A DNA stretch of 64,000 bases from Puccinia triticina (GCF_026914185.1 NC_070570.1:1488001-1552000), one strand, 5' to 3'; counted from the stretch's first letter, positions 10,572-22,310 are shown. Translations and numbers: made by a program. Notes: generated by a model from the sequence alone, not told the origin.

Positions 10572-11472
10572 TAGCAATGGGGTAAACACCAAACATGAGA
10601 TATAGGGGGGCCAGGCAGCCTTAATAGGAACAATCTGCCTAATTATTGAACATTTTTTTTGATAAATTTCCCAGAAGTCTAGAGACTTAAGGGGTTACAT
10701 AATGATGCATATTCTCTGCGCTCTGAAACTTTTGGCAATATTGGTACCTCAGAACATGAAATATAAGGGGTGTGTGGTAGTCATATTGCCTTACTGCGCA
10801 CCCCTTATATCTGATGTTCTGAGGTACCAATATTGCCAAAAGTTTCAGAGCGCAGAGAATATGCTTCATTCTATAACCTCTGCATTCCTTAGACTTCTGG
10901 GAAATTTATCAAAAAAGATATTCAATAATTAGCCAGATTGCTCCTATTAAGGCTGCCCGCCCCCCCTATATCTCATGTTTGGTGTTTACCCCATTGCTAT
11001 AAATTTAATGGCGCACAGGATATACATCATAGAAAAATTTCTGAAATTTTTAGACTCTTTAAATGTGTAACAAAAAAGTTATACATGTTGCAGTCATTTT
11101 TCTACTAAGCACACCACGTACCCGCCACGTACCTATTTTTTTCTCTCAAAAATTTCAAAGGAAGCTTCTAATGCATGTTTAAATGTTCCCTCAATTTTTT
11201 GGAACCCTGGTAGATGTAACAAAAAAGATATTCCCTTAGTACACACTTGGGAAAAGGGGGTATGCAAAAAATTAATTAAATCATTTAAAGTTGCTTTTTT
11301 GGAATTTTGAATGTATCATAATTCTTTTCAGGATTTTAGACGAATTTTAAGCCTATTTGCGTTGCGTAGAAATGAGTAGAAAAAAACCAGGTACGCACGC
11401 GGCAAAGGGGGTACGCAAAAACCGGGTACAAACGCGGAAAAACCGGGTACGTTTAGTAACCCCCTCCAAAAA

Positions 11473-12369
11473 ATTAGTAAAATAAATAAAGTACATAAAT
11501 TTGAATAACATCAATTAAAAGAGCAATGTTACTCATGTAAAAATACCCCGTGAAACTATTATGTAGTCTTGTGCTGAAGCTCTTTCACATGACAATTGGT
11601 TATAAACATGTCACGTGACAGAGACAGGGAAATTAGACTATTATAATATAAATAAAATGCCCACAGCCAAGCCACTTTCACGCCTACACTCCAGGATACT
11701 CCCATAGGGAGAAAAGGACTTAGCGGTTGCGCCCACAGAAGTCCCCTCTGTAAATAGAGGCCTATTTGACCCTCAGGAAAAGATTCCCCAGACCACTCAC
11801 CGCCCATAAACCATAAGTTTGCCGTGGATATTCTCCCCAGCTGATATTGTAGCCCCTTTTCCTTATAAACAACCCTTTGCACGCATAATCCACTGGATTA
11901 AACCTTTAAAATCTCCAAAATCCCTTATAAGCATATTTCAAAGCTTTATCCTTATAATTAGTAGCCGTAAGACCACCGCCTCTGTCAAGCAGCCAATCAC
12001 GTTAAGCGCTTACCTCCTACGTTTTACGCCAAATTTATTCCCTGTAATTAATAATTACATAATAAATCCTTCCTCTGTTAGAGAGAGTTAACCCCTTGTA
12101 GTGGCCATATTTGCCACGTAACAAGGTTGGTAAATTAGTTTACCAGTGTTTATATCAGCACAATTATATTGCTAGGCCCAAAATCCTTATTTTGACAGGT
12201 TTTTAGCCCTAAGCTTCATGAACAGAGCTGTCAAAAGAAATCTATGGAGCAGCGGGAGCTGTCTGATTGAGGCATGGAAAAGATCATCTAGGAAAAGCAA
12301 CTGAGACATATGTCAGTGCTTTGAACTTCTCATTTAGAGAAGCTAGAGAGTTTTTTATCTCTTAATTTC
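11473..12369. other. AT-rich intergenic, no gene recognised
   Basis: No coding signal. Frames at 11559-11882 (-) and 11819-12091 (+) are without domain character. Confidence 0.5.
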
Positions 12370-12560
12370 TTTGGATTCCATTGGACACTCCAGCCGTCCA
12401 ATGGACGGCAAAGAAAAAAGGCCCATCGGACACTCTCATACAAGAGTATCCAATGGACACAAGAAACATTGTGCATCAGACACCCTTGATTCATGAGGGT
12501 GTCCAATGGACACCAAAAAAAACCCTCAGACACCCTTGATCAAGAGACTCCAATAAAATC
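12370..12560. repeat. short array of GACACCCTTGAT-type dyads
   Basis: Palindromic units such as gacacccttgattcatgagg followed by gtgtcc, and gacactctcatacaagagt, alternate with ccaatggac spacers. The organisation (dyad, spacer, dyad) resembles the larger arrays at 5.1, 13 and 36 kb, but the sequence is different. Confidence 0.5.
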
Positions 12561-13029
12561 TTGGACACTCAGGGCAAAGGGGTTTTGTCAGTTGCGTTCT
12601 TTATGTGATAAAGGTGTGGGTGCTTGCAGGTGTTCCCTGTATGGCATAGTTTGAAGAGTGAGGTACCTAGGCTGGTGGGGGTCAGGTTGCATGTTTGACC
12701 CCGTCTGTGAGCATGAAATCATGTGGGCCATCCGGGATGAATCATTTTTCCATCCCCGCTGAAGTGTGGAGCCATCCAGCGGATGGTCCTTCAATCATCC
12801 GCTGAAAGTTCCCTGGTCCATACATGGGATGGTCTGTCCATACATCCAACACAAGGAAAGTAAAATGTCTGTCCAAAGGATGGACCCCCTCGCACCAGAG
12901 CTGGACAGCCAAAGGTCCAACAATTGGTCCAAACAATGGATGTCCTGGATGATTTGTGGTGTAAGCAGCCTTCTCAAGGAGTTTTCCCTCACTTTGATGA
13001 CTGGTCAGTACTGGCTGTCAGGACCAATT
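12561..13029. other. repeat-rich spacer, no gene
   Basis: Words such as tccatccgctg, gtccaacaattggtcc and gtccatacatgggatgg recur with dyad symmetry. The open frames on both strands mirror each other and carry no domains. Confidence 0.4.
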
Positions 13030-13690
13030 CACTACACTCTTGATTGCTGTTCCGTTCCGGTCATTGAGAGTAATATATACTCCCTCAATGTATATCTGTA
13101 CCGGCCATTGAGGTTAGTGTGTTCCTCTCAATGACACGTACAGCCAGCCATCAAGAGGCTATTTCATACTTCTCTCCATGGCCAGTTGTGCCAATCATGG
13201 AGAGGACAGTATATCCCGCTTGATGACTGCAACAATCCGGCCATTGAGGGAATACCTGCTCCTCTCAATGACCAGAATGGACTGGTCATTGGTGGGAAAA
13301 GGTACTCCTCTTGACAACCAGAAAATTCTGGCCATTGAGGGGATGTTGTTGCTCTTGACAAACGGGATAGCCGGTCATCAAGGGCACCTTGATGATTGGT
13401 CAGACAGTCAGTCATCAAGGTGTACACATGTGTACCTTGATGACCGTTCTGGCTGGTCATTGAGGTGTTATTTGTGGACCTCAATGACCAGCCAGCTGGC
13501 CGGTAATCAAGGAATTTTTTGTGTACCTTGATAACCAGCAAGCTGTCTGGTCATTGAGATGTGATGTCTGTACCTCAATTACCAGTCAACTGGCTGGTCA
13601 TCAAAGTGTTATAAACATCTGCACCTGCATGTCCAGCCAGTTGGCCGGTCATCAAGGTGTTGTTACCTTGATGACAGCTATCTGCCTTAT
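13030..13690. repeat. palindromic minisatellite of TTGATGACCGG/CCGGTCATCAA type
   Basis: Alternating units read accggccattgaggtta, ctcaatgaccagccagctgg, ccttgatgaccgttctgg, and similar. Half-sites TTGATGACC and GGTCATCAA (or the CAATGACC / GGTCATTG variants) are spaced at roughly 40-70 bases. The half-sites are the same as in the 5.1-kb array and the 63-kb element, but the spacers differ. No bounding inverted repeat was found. The frames of 117-125 residues in this stretch are repeat artefacts. Confidence 0.65.
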
Positions 13691-13963
13691 GAGTTTGTTT
13701 GGGGAACTCATGGCTACAGCACATGGTATGATACACATGCATTGGTGCTGTTGGTAGTTTCTGCCTCTATTTGGTGTGGATGTTGAGGTTGTGGGTTCAA
13801 TTCATGGGGAATTTTGGATTCTGGTCCACAGAATTCCAGTTTTTTGATCCCAAACAGGTCCCTGTGATACTGTCAGCCTGCAAGTACATACAACATACAT
13901 TAGATAAGCTAATGTTATATCTACTACACAGTCTACAGTAGTTAACCCCTTTTATCTTTACAT
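13691..13963. other. intergenic, no gene recognised
   Basis: Only short frames; AT-rich. Nothing further recognised. Confidence 0.4.
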
Positions 13964-14165
13964 TTAAGGTGTTCAAAGTTGACTTGCATAAAATCATAAC
14001 ACCATAAAAGCATAAAATTTAAAGCAGAAAAAATATGCACCACCCAAACACTCAAAACAGAGCAATAGTTTGAAAATGGTACATAAAAAATTATCACTCA
14101 AAGCTTTTATGATTTTATGATTTTATGATTCAAAAATTTTATGATTTCAACTTTGAACACCTTAA
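13964..14165. mobile_element. small TIR MITE, 202 bp
   Basis: The terminal inverted repeat TTAAGGTGTTCAAAGTTGA (13964-13982) is matched by its complement TCAACTTTGAACACCTTAA at 14147-14165. The interior is AT-rich with repeats of tttatgatt. Flanks are AT-rich, so a TA or TTA target duplication is possible but cannot be distinguished from the terminal repeat itself. Confidence 0.7.
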
Positions 14166-14592
14166 TTCTCTTCATTATTTTCATATCCATATGCTTATGT
14201 AGAGTTGCTCACTTGACACTCTCCTTATAAGTTCTTGTTCAGTTCTATGGAAATCCAAGAAGAGACAACTTCACCAACATCTTTCCTCTTCAGCTTCAGA
14301 TACATATCCAAATCACTGTCTCTAGCTTGCTGGTTCTTGATAAATGTCCAAATCACTTTCCAGAACAACAGCTTTGTATCTCTCAAATCATCAACCAACT
14401 GTCACTTCAGAGACACCAGCTGACAGATACAGTATCTGAAATGTATTGGTATTCAGATACTTGGGATTGGATTCTCAATAAAATACTTTGGTATTGTATT
14501 GGAAAACCAAACCAATACATGTTTCTCTGATACTTTGTATTGAAGAGCCAATACTACCTGGTATTGGCCAATCCATGTATAGTATATAAGCA
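14166..14592. other. intergenic with CCAATAC/GTATTGG dyads
   Basis: From about 14420 to 14580 the words gtattgg and ccaatac recur in alternating orientation. No gene is recognised. The stretch abuts the Helitron 3' end at 14593. Confidence 0.4.
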
Positions 14593-14689
14593 CTAGAGTT
14601 CAGAGGCGGCTTCGCCGCCTACATATTCACCTTACCCCAGCCTATTTTTCCCTGCCTCTAAATTATCCTATCTCAGTTCACACAATTCA

Positions 14690-15098
14690 ATTTTTTTTAC
14701 AAAAATACAGATTTTTTGAGAACATTTATAACTCCTTCATAATGATACTCTGATACTTGTGCTACTAACAAATTCCCTACACCACGTACACATGATAAGC
14801 CAACATACAATTGGCCATGGTAGCACAATCTTTCTGCCCAATGGCTCAGCATTCTGCCCTATAGCTCCTCCAGGCCAGAATACATTTGAGCTTTGATTAC
14901 CGCCTGATTTTGTTTGAACCATTTCAGCCTTGAGCTCTTGATGTACGCATACATATGAACTATCAACTCTTGAAAAAGAGTCTTGCCGCAGAGGATTGCG
15001 GAGAATACACCTGGTCTTGAAAATAAAAGGTACACCATCCACTTGAGTTGACTGACCCTTTGCGGTTGACCTAAACCTTTTGTGAGTAAGCAACACAA
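14690..15098 (-). pseudogene. Helitron helicase C-terminal remnant
   Basis: Near 14710-14800 the minus strand reads LYVGLSCVRGVGNLLVAQV followed by EYHYEGVINVLKK. This matches the pattern at the end of Helitron helicases (a QLYVALSRV block, then NVVY/NVLF). It is reached in a different frame from the 119-residue open frame that overlaps it. The central helicase motifs are missing, so this is a remnant. Confidence 0.65.
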
Positions 15099-15194
15099 TC
15101 CCGTTATTCTAATGATATGTACTAACCATTTGAAAACATACTACATAAGTGGTTTCCCACTTTTAGGGGAAAATATTGGATACCACAGTAGAAA

Positions 15195-15518
15195 TTAGGC
15201 TGAATGCAGGTCCAAGATATACTGCAACCTGCCCCCAAATTGATGTAGCACAATTCGACGCGGCACTTTTGAGAATCCTTCTCCTTCAATTACAAGCCCA
15301 ACTTCCACAAATGTTGGTGCATTATACCTCCTTAGATCATGATTTCTATCCTGAACAGTCTTCAGAACCATTGAGATTTTTTTTCCACTCTTGACAATAT
15401 CACCAGCCATCCTGTACAATTTTGGGTAAGGGTTGTGAGCATAAATGAAAGATTGCAGTTTTAAGATGGTTTTGGCATCCACATGATCCCTTGTGGCTTG
15501 ATTAGCACAGACTCCCAA
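15195..15518 (-). pseudogene. Helitron Rep N-terminal (helitron-like) domain remnant
   Basis: A 107-residue frame contains DRNHDLRRYNAPTFVEVGL and then RRIVLHQFGGRLQYILDLH. This is the conserved pattern of the Helitron replication-initiator region (RRYNAPT..EVA.......RDIVL...GG.LQ.ISD.H.A). Coding sequence then jumps within about 100 bases to the helicase C-terminus, so several kilobases of Rep and helicase are deleted. It is not functional. Confidence 0.7.
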
Positions 15519-15599
15519 AGCACATTCTCAACAATGCTCCGCTTCCTCCAGACCTTTGTCTCCCAAAACAAAAGTATGAGCAATTTGCAGGTTGATTTT

Positions 15600-16026
15600 T
15601 TGAAGGTTGAATGGGGCCGGGCCAATCTGATGGCTGAGACCTCCCTGGATTTCAGCGCTTGGTCGGCAACAAACTTCCAGCACAGGTTGGCGGCTTTCTC
15701 GGACGGGAAGAGGATGCAGCGTTCCTGGGCTGACGGGGCATGGGCAGCGCGACAGATCTCAGCGAGCTGTGCAGACACCAAGGCGATGTCAGTGCTTGTC
15801 CGAGCGGAGGGAGGAGAGAAGAGCGAGACAGGCGAGCCTTCTGGATGTCCTGGTGGATGAAGAAGCGGGGACAGCCCGTGGTGAGCCTGGCATGGACTCG
15901 GTCGAGCCCCAGCTCGTAGTCGACGTTGTCCTTCCAGGTGGGCAGGGAGACAGAGACGGCGTGTGGGGTGCAGATGGGCACCGATGAGCCCAGTTCGGCG
16001 GCGTGTCCGTTGGTCGGCGCTGGCAT
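15600..16026 (-). pseudogene. cystathionine gamma-synthase 5' gene fragment
   Basis: Exon 1 (from ATG at 16026) encodes PICTPHAVSVSLPTWKDNV and GCPRFFIHQDIQK. After a 73-base intron with a consensus branch region and CAG end, exon 2 encodes LAEICRAAHAPSAQERCIL and FPSEKAANLCWKFVADQAL. This is the N-terminal pattern of fungal cystathionine gamma-synthase, the PLP enzyme of methionine biosynthesis. Only about 135 residues remain and the PLP-binding catalytic core is absent. The intron starts GC rather than GT, possibly from decay. The join to Helitron sequence falls near 15600. Most likely a fragment captured by Helitron 2, less likely a host gene cut by the insertion. Confidence 0.7.
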
Positions 16027-18233
16027 GGTGCGGTTCGTGGGCTGGCCGTCTCCCGCGCGCCGGCCGGGCTTATCCGCTGGCGGTCTTCCCAGTTGGGTGC
16101 CCCTGCAGCCAAACTACGTACTCGCCAGCGTTCCAGCGCATGTATGCAGCGCAGAGTGCCTTCCAAAGCCCAACATCAATCCAAACTCAATCAGAAACCC
16201 TGCATGCGCACCCACCCATGCTCCCTGGAAATCTACAGAAATCTCCCCCTTCTCCTGCCATTTGATCAGCAATTTCTTCAGGAACGGCGGATAGGATGAA
16301 GCTAACTTGAATGGGCAGGGGAGCTTGACTTTCCCCTTTTCACAACACATGGAGATTTTTTTCTTATAGCTTTTGCGTGTGCGACTAAAAATGAGGGCTT
16401 GCGCATTCAAACCAAATGCACTGAGCCGCAAGTGGAAATAGCACCTTAGCGCAAACGATGACACTGATGTAAGCAGGCCGCAAACAGCAGGATATCAAGG
16501 ATTGGCCGAGAGCGGTTAAACAAAGGAGGTATGAATATAGTAGATACCGAGAGCGGTCACGGAGGTAAGAGGCTGTGAGCGGCGAACAAAGAGAAGGAGA
16601 GGGTAGGAGTCATTACCTTTAGGGGAAGATAGAAGCGGAGGATGCACACCGTGCCAGCTTAGATTGCAAGAAGCTGTCCGATGACCATTTGAAAAAGGAG
16701 ATTAGAAAAAAGGCAAGACCAAGAAATTGAAAAGTCCCAATGTCTGATACCGCGTATAGGATTCAGTAGGAACAGATCAAAAGCACCCGGTGCATGTGAA
16801 AAGCTAAACCCGTTGGATGAAAAGGATGTAGCTGAGAACAGCTAGCAGGTTTGCATTCAACAAGATTTGCCGGAAGGGTATAAGAAGGAGGATGTTTGGA
16901 GTGTGAATGTTTCCCCCATCGCAGATCCAGTGGGGGCCAAAGGCTGCCCACGCAGTGGTCTTGCGTTCATTTTTTTTTTTTTGCAGGAGTTTGACCTTTA
17001 AGGTTGAAAGAGGAATGGGTTCCAGTGTTGCTCCAAATCACAAGGGATCCAGTTTGAAAAACAGTGATCCATGTCTGTTCTAGCCAGGATAAGTTTTTGT
17101 GTGTTTACATTCCTTGTATCTCAAATTTGGGAAGGAGAAAAATGCACTGGAAGGTGGCTGGAGATAGCCACACTTCTGATCAGTCTCAGTGTGAGTGTAT
17201 GGGGTGATTACAAAAAATACAGCACCGTACAGGAACCTTAGCACAAAAAGGCAAGTATTTTTGGCATAACTCTCAGGCCAAAATCACCTGTAAGACATAA
17301 TTTTCTCCCAGAGGGAGGCCCAAGGCCTCCCTTGAGAGGGACTTAGTTAAGTTAGGACTTGCACCTGATTCTTGACAAAGTTCAAACCACCTGCCAGCCC
17401 AAACAGAAGCTCACATCACCCGCTGAATGATCTGATCTGGTGGGTGATGCAAGCTGCTGTTTGAGCTGGTGGGTGGTTTTGATGAAAAGGGTGTGTGTGG
17501 AAGAGAAAAAATTGAACTGGTGCAAGCAAGAGCCAAGCTTAACTAAGCCTCTCCAAGGAGGCGCAAAGCGTCTCTGAAGGAGAGGCTTATGACCAAAGTC
17601 ATATTCTTTGCCTGAGGCTGACGGGCTTTTATGCAGAAAATCACAGCTTTTGTGTTTACATCCATATTGCCTCTATCTCTCAAATTTCAATTTAAGCCCT
17701 ATGTAACATATTGTAGCCCTCAATCTGAGCTGTCTTGTACATATTTTTTTAAGTAAATCCCCCCAAAACTGGCCGCTCAGTGGTCATTCTTGTGAGGACT
17801 ATTCCTGAGCAATACAAAGAAGCCATTGGATCATCCAAAGGTCAAGGTCGGACACACTCTCACGGTTTTTTTCAATATTAAATTGAGAATGGCAGGTCTC
17901 TTGAGTGCACAGGCTGGAGTCCCAAAGGGGTTTGACATATGACATCTAACCTTATTTTCATGTGTTAAGTGTTTAGGCCGGACTGGCTATTTGGTTTACA
18001 TCAGGCTTTGTGTTTGGTTTAAAGTTGTGTCCTCTCTTTTCACAAGGCTGTTACTTAGATTCATAGTGTGCAATGCCATCAGCCCAAATTCACTTTTTAA
18101 AAAAAATCAGGCTGGATAGGCTACTAGGATAGGCTCTCAGATGGAATTTTTACATCAATTTATCTTTTCAGGGGATGGTAGGGTTGAAGCTATGTACATG
18201 AACGTCTTTGATAATTTTTTTAAAAAACCAAGG
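16027..18233. other. intergenic with two AAGTCCCTC-family hairpins
   Basis: No coding sequence recognised. Two inverted arms of about 55 bp lie at 17298-17353 and 17540-17592 (cataattttctcccagaggg ... cttagttaag, and cttaactaagcctctcc ... gaggcttatg). The shared CTTAACTAAG end faces inward. The copy-2 dispersed repeat lies at about 18139-18181. Confidence 0.5.
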
Positions 18234-19090
18234 TCAAGTGTTCAGAAAAAGTATCCGGAAAGCCTCGAGTGCATGCATCTCGGCCATCTCATGAAGCAGC
18301 TCATTTGCTTGTTGGGGCGATGTGGTGTTGGAGAATCGGATTGGAACATCGCCCCCTAGCCGCCAGCACCACGGCTCAGTCCCCTGTCCATTGGCGTCCC
18401 TGCGGAGCGCTTGCCGTCGGAGCCGGCCTGCGGGAGGGGCGGCCTTCGCCGGCAGGCTCTGGCAGGGTTGATGTATGTACATATTGTATACAGCGAGCCC
18501 CAGGGGTGGATTTCGCTTGGCATCGCCCCAAAATGCGGATGCGACGCAAGGCGGGCGAGGGACGGACAAGTGCACGATGGGAGCTGACGGCCAGGCGCAC
18601 CACCCCAGCAGTCCGTTCTTGGCGGCGACCAATCCCAGGCTGAATGCCATCTCGACCATGACACAACATCCGGACGCTAAACGGTGGTCGATGTAGATTC
18701 TCAAAGAGTCTTGTGAGTGCTTCTATTCCGCCTCACGAGCAATTCAGTCGTTGGCTTGACGTTGACTCAACCGTGGCCGCCTCCGTTCTTCCTGCCAAGC
18801 CTCTGACGATAAGGCCCGGTTGGCGACGGCGCCCTCCGCTTCTCTTGGCTCGGCATCCTTAGGGATATGTAGGCAGGTTACGCGGAGTGGCTGTGCAATT
18901 AAGCTTCCGACAGGCCTCGGCCAGCTCCCACCATCGTTCTTTCCTCACGTCAGCGGCCAGCGTCCCATTCAAAGCCAGCCGGCCCAAGCCGCTCGGGTCC
19001 TCCCGCAGCCCTCCTGCCCCGTCGGATGGCAGTGTGTTCACCGCGAGGGACTTGGCGGTGGTCAACAGAGAGCTTGTCTGGGCACCATAC
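18234..19090 (-). pseudogene. possible minus-strand multi-exon gene fragments, unidentified
   Basis: Minus-strand stretches with protein-like composition are TSSLLTTAKSLAVNTLPSD to VRKERWWELAEACRKL (19090-18905), AEPREAEGAVANRALSSEA (18860-18740) and IYIDHRLASGCCVMVEMAF to GLVAAKNGLLG (18700-18610). The last is VPIRFSNTTSPQQANELLH (18360-18260). They are joined by intron-like gaps ending in AG. I do not recognise the product, and exon joins could not be settled. They may be a real divergent gene sharing a promoter region with the transcription factor downstream, or more captured Helitron cargo, since the cystathionine gamma-synthase fragment has the same orientation. Confidence 0.3.
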
Positions 19091-19327
19091 ACCTGCCTGT
19101 ACACGGAAGTTTGTACACCAGACACTGATACATGCATATTTATTTATTTAAATATTACATCGCCTTGCTTTGAGTGGTATGGTCTGGCCCACTTCGATCC
19201 ACAAGGCCCACTACATAATCCAGCCATCGCCTCTGTCCCCTCAAGACTTGGATGCCAGCCCCACCATCCAGCCAATCCGTATCCCGCCCCGGCCCAACAT
19301 CCTCATTCCTGGCCCAGCCTCTCCCCC

Positions 19328-22310
19328 ATGTCCAGCTTTTCCCCGGCGAGTACCAGCTCGCCTCCGGTCGAGAACGCAAAGAGCAGCAGCAGTGCGCCCG
19401 AATCTGGCAAACCAGCCCGACATCGAGTCACCCGAGCCTGCGACGCATGTCGAAAGAACAAAGTGCATACATGTCCAAGTTTATGTATACATACCTAGAA
19501 AGCACCCGGCACCCCCAACCCAAGCTAAACAAAATTATTCCCACCCCTCCTTATAACAGGTCAAATGTCCCCTCAACGAGCCAGGTCCCTGTCAGAATTG
19601 TATCAAAGCCTCTCGCCCGTGTACCTTCGAAAACCTCGGCGTCAGGCGAGAGAAACCGCCATCGAAACAGTGAGCCAGATCGCTGTTCGACCAGTCTTTG
19701 TGTTATGCTAGAGGAACTCACCCCCGACCCTTCCTCTTCAGTGATATCCAGCAGCTCAAGTCGCGAATCCAAACCCTCGAGGAACTCTTGGCTGTCCTAG
19801 CACCCAACCTCGATTTGAAATGCCTCCCCAGGACCCCCGAACAGGCGCGTGGAATCGTCAACCAGTCACGCATACAGGCAGCCCGAAATAATCCAATCAG
19901 GGAAACCCCGCCAGCAGCTCGACCGAGCGACCTATCCGACCCGGATGACGTGTTTGCTGCCATCCGACTCTTAAACGATTTACAGATCCGTTCACCCACC
20001 CACGACCCTCCTCTAGAACCAGGCACATCAGCAGCTTCATCTCATCATTCCCCCCATTCCCTGCCCTCCTCCCCCCCACAAAACCAGCAGGATCGGGAAT
20101 CTAAACCTTCTTATACCCAAGCGGTCACCCAGATATCCGTAGAGAAATTTGTTCCCCTCCATCATCTCCCCAGCTTCCAACTTCCCCCCCAACAGCTCGC
20201 GATCACCCTCATCTCCCTGTTCTTCGAGAAGGTCAACCCCTTCCAACACATCCTTCATCGCGGCGAATTCATCCGACTGTACGAGACCGACCTGATCCAG
20301 ACCGATCGATCGTTTCAGGCGCTCTGTTTTGCCCTGTTCGCCGCCGGCTCAACCTTCTCTTCTGACCCTTGCGTCATGCTATCCACCGATTGTGGCGCCC
20401 CCAACCGTCAGACAGCAGGCGCCACGTTCTTGTATGCCGGTCTGAGCTTGGTCTGTCCCGCCCATCTACCGACCTGCACACTGTACGACCTCCAAGCAAT
20501 GGCTGTGCTCTGCCATGTCACCTCGATCATCTGCAGTCCACTCACGGTTTGGTCTTGGCTCGGCCTTCACCTTCGAAGAGGTCCGTCCTCCAATTTCATC
20601 CTCACCAGCCCTTCCTGGCTCATCACAACAACTCCCATAGTGCATTGTTTGTTTGTTAAATCCAATCATCGTCTTTGTTCTTCATCTTAAGCCAGTTCAA
20701 AATGCGGCAGCTCATCGGAACAGTGCCCCTCAATGGAAGACCTCCTTGATGAAAGACCAGTTGCGGAAACGCGCCGTCTGGTATCTGGCCCTGGAGGAGC
20801 TCGCCTTCTCGCTGATTCTCGGCCGTACATCTTGTATCAAATCTGACACAATTGACTTGGGTGCGTCATTCAAAAAAACAAAAAAAGATTTCTCCACATA
20901 TGCCCACTTTTGTGGACTTCCTTGATGATTTTGTCCCTGATACACCCTTGCCATTTCAGATCTCCCCCTCCCATTAGGTGACGATGAACTAAGCAGATAC
21001 TGCGCGGACAATCAAACAAGTCATTCGCACTTCGAACCTGGAGCTCGAGTCCCCCTCTCATCAGCTCCTCAAGCCCCGTGGCCGACAGACGTTCCGATGA
21101 TCTTTCTCCGAAAGTTCGGGCTTGCTCTCCAAAAGCTGTTTGCGGTCAGGGTAAATCCAAGCTCCAGGATGGGTGAAAGAGACAAAGATGCGATCGTTGC
21201 TTTGGCACAAGAGATCGAAAATTTCTTTCAAGAGTCCGCCCACTACGCCCCATGGGATCCCACTATCTCGGACACTGTGGTCTTGGTCGATCGCGGCAAA
21301 CGCACGGTGTCAGTCACCTCTTCTTAACCCAGATCGCGGCCCACCTACTTTCTTAGCCACTTACTTCTCTCTTCTGCTGCTGGCTTGCACGCAGTCTCCA
21401 CCTTATCTTTCGGATCCTACTTCGCCGGATGTTGATTTTCGAGGAACCCGCCGAGCTCCAGCTCTGTTTCCAATCCGCGAACGAGCTGATCGATATTTTA
21501 GACCATCTTCGAAATCGTGGCGCGGCTGAGCACACCGCATCATGGGCACCCTACGCGGTACGTCCCCGAGACCCGCCCTCCTATCCCAAGACCATATTCA
21601 CTTATTTATCCTATCCTCCACAGACCGTGCCAGCAACCTCAATGCAATTGTACATCGCTTGTAATGCATGCGATGGAATCTCAGCGGCAGATCGGGCAAA
21701 CGCTTGGGTGGGCGTTCATCGTGGTATTAATGTTCTTGGCACTCTCGCACCAATGTAAGTATTCGAAACCTCCCTCTTTGGGGGGCATTTTCAGACGTAG
21801 TTGACTGACTGACATTTGCAACACAGTTCCTCTTTGGCTGGCCAGTTGCGGAATAGGCTAGAGCAAATCATTCAAGCATGTGTGACTAAAGAACTGTTCC
21901 CCCTAGCCGATGAAGGCTTGGCGCATGGGCACAACAAGCGAGAGGCGGCAGAAGTTCTGGATGGCTTCAACGACGCGGCGACGCAGGGCAAACGACCGAG
22001 CACTCGACGAGAGGAGACCGGTTCGTTCGAGTATCCCGACGGTCTACCGCCCTCGTTCCCGATCGGGAGCAGTCGCAGCACTGCCGATGAAGGCTCCTTC
22101 GGCCGGCCCTGCTTCGGTAACCCCTGGTCCCAGTTCGACTCCTCCCTCTTCCACCATCTTGGAAGGCCTCCCAAAGCTGCCGCCGACACTCCTTCATTCG
22201 ATCCCCCAGTCTGGACCCCCACTTACTCTTCTCCTGATCCACCTACTACCAGCCCTCTGCATGAATTTTCCTACGATAACTTCGACCTCAGTCATTCCTT
22301 CCTCGCATAA
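19328..22310 (+). CDS. Zn2Cys6 fungal transcription factor
   Basis: Eight exons (19328-19462, 19560-19669, 19742-20580, 20696-20860, 20960-21308, 21395-21557, 21624-21754, 21827-22310), all GT-AG and in phase, give about 791 residues. Residues 38-66 form the binuclear zinc cluster, split by intron 1: CDACRKNK, then VKCPLNEPGPCQNCIKASR and PC, with the six cysteines in C-x2-C-x6-C-x7-C-x2-C-x6-C spacing. A coiled-coil dimerisation element follows (IQQLKSRIQTLEELLAVL), then the fungal-specific regulatory domain (FFEKVNPFQHILHRGEFI through RNRLEQIIQACVTKELF). The family binds CGG triplets in nuclear DNA; target genes cannot be inferred. The start is the first ATG just upstream of the zinc cluster; the frame stays open further upstream, so a longer N-terminus is possible. 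Confidence 0.9.

Larger units (their letters stand above)
7077..11464. mobile_element. long-arm foldback element, 8-bp TSD, interrupted by a Helitron
   Basis: Both ends read gggggttactaaacgtacc inward and are flanked by the exact direct repeat TCCAAAAA (7069-7076 and 11465-11472). The left arm runs 7077-7542 and resumes at 10572-10780 after the Helitron. The right arm runs about 10800-11464. Removing the Helitron leaves about 1,359 bp: two arms of about 665 bp that pair almost completely around a loop of some 30 bases near 10780-10800. An 8-bp duplication is typical of hAT and also of KDZ-type elements, so the superfamily is not fixed. No transposase is encoded; it must have moved, if it did, with an enzyme supplied elsewhere. 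Confidence 0.85.
14593..15600 (-). mobile_element. Helitron 2, 3' end and degraded coding remnant
   Basis: On the minus strand the element ends GGCGGCGAAGCCGCC, then TCTGAACT, then CTAG at 14593, followed by host T. That is a canonical Helitron 3' terminus, and it is nearly the same in sequence as that of Helitron 1. Upstream lie remnants of the element's own coding sequence (see the next two entries). The 5' end was not found; it must lie beyond the captured gene fragment that ends near 16026, so the interval given is a minimum. Confidence 0.75.

Noticed and set aside
7077..11464. Interpretation as one 4.4-kb hAT transposon with internal gene
   Set aside because: The internal 3,029 bp has its own Helitron termini and the opposite arm shows the uninterrupted site, so it is a later insertion.
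12588..13134. Frames of 64-122 residues on both strands
   Set aside because: Dyad-rich repeat sequence; no coding features and mirrored strands.
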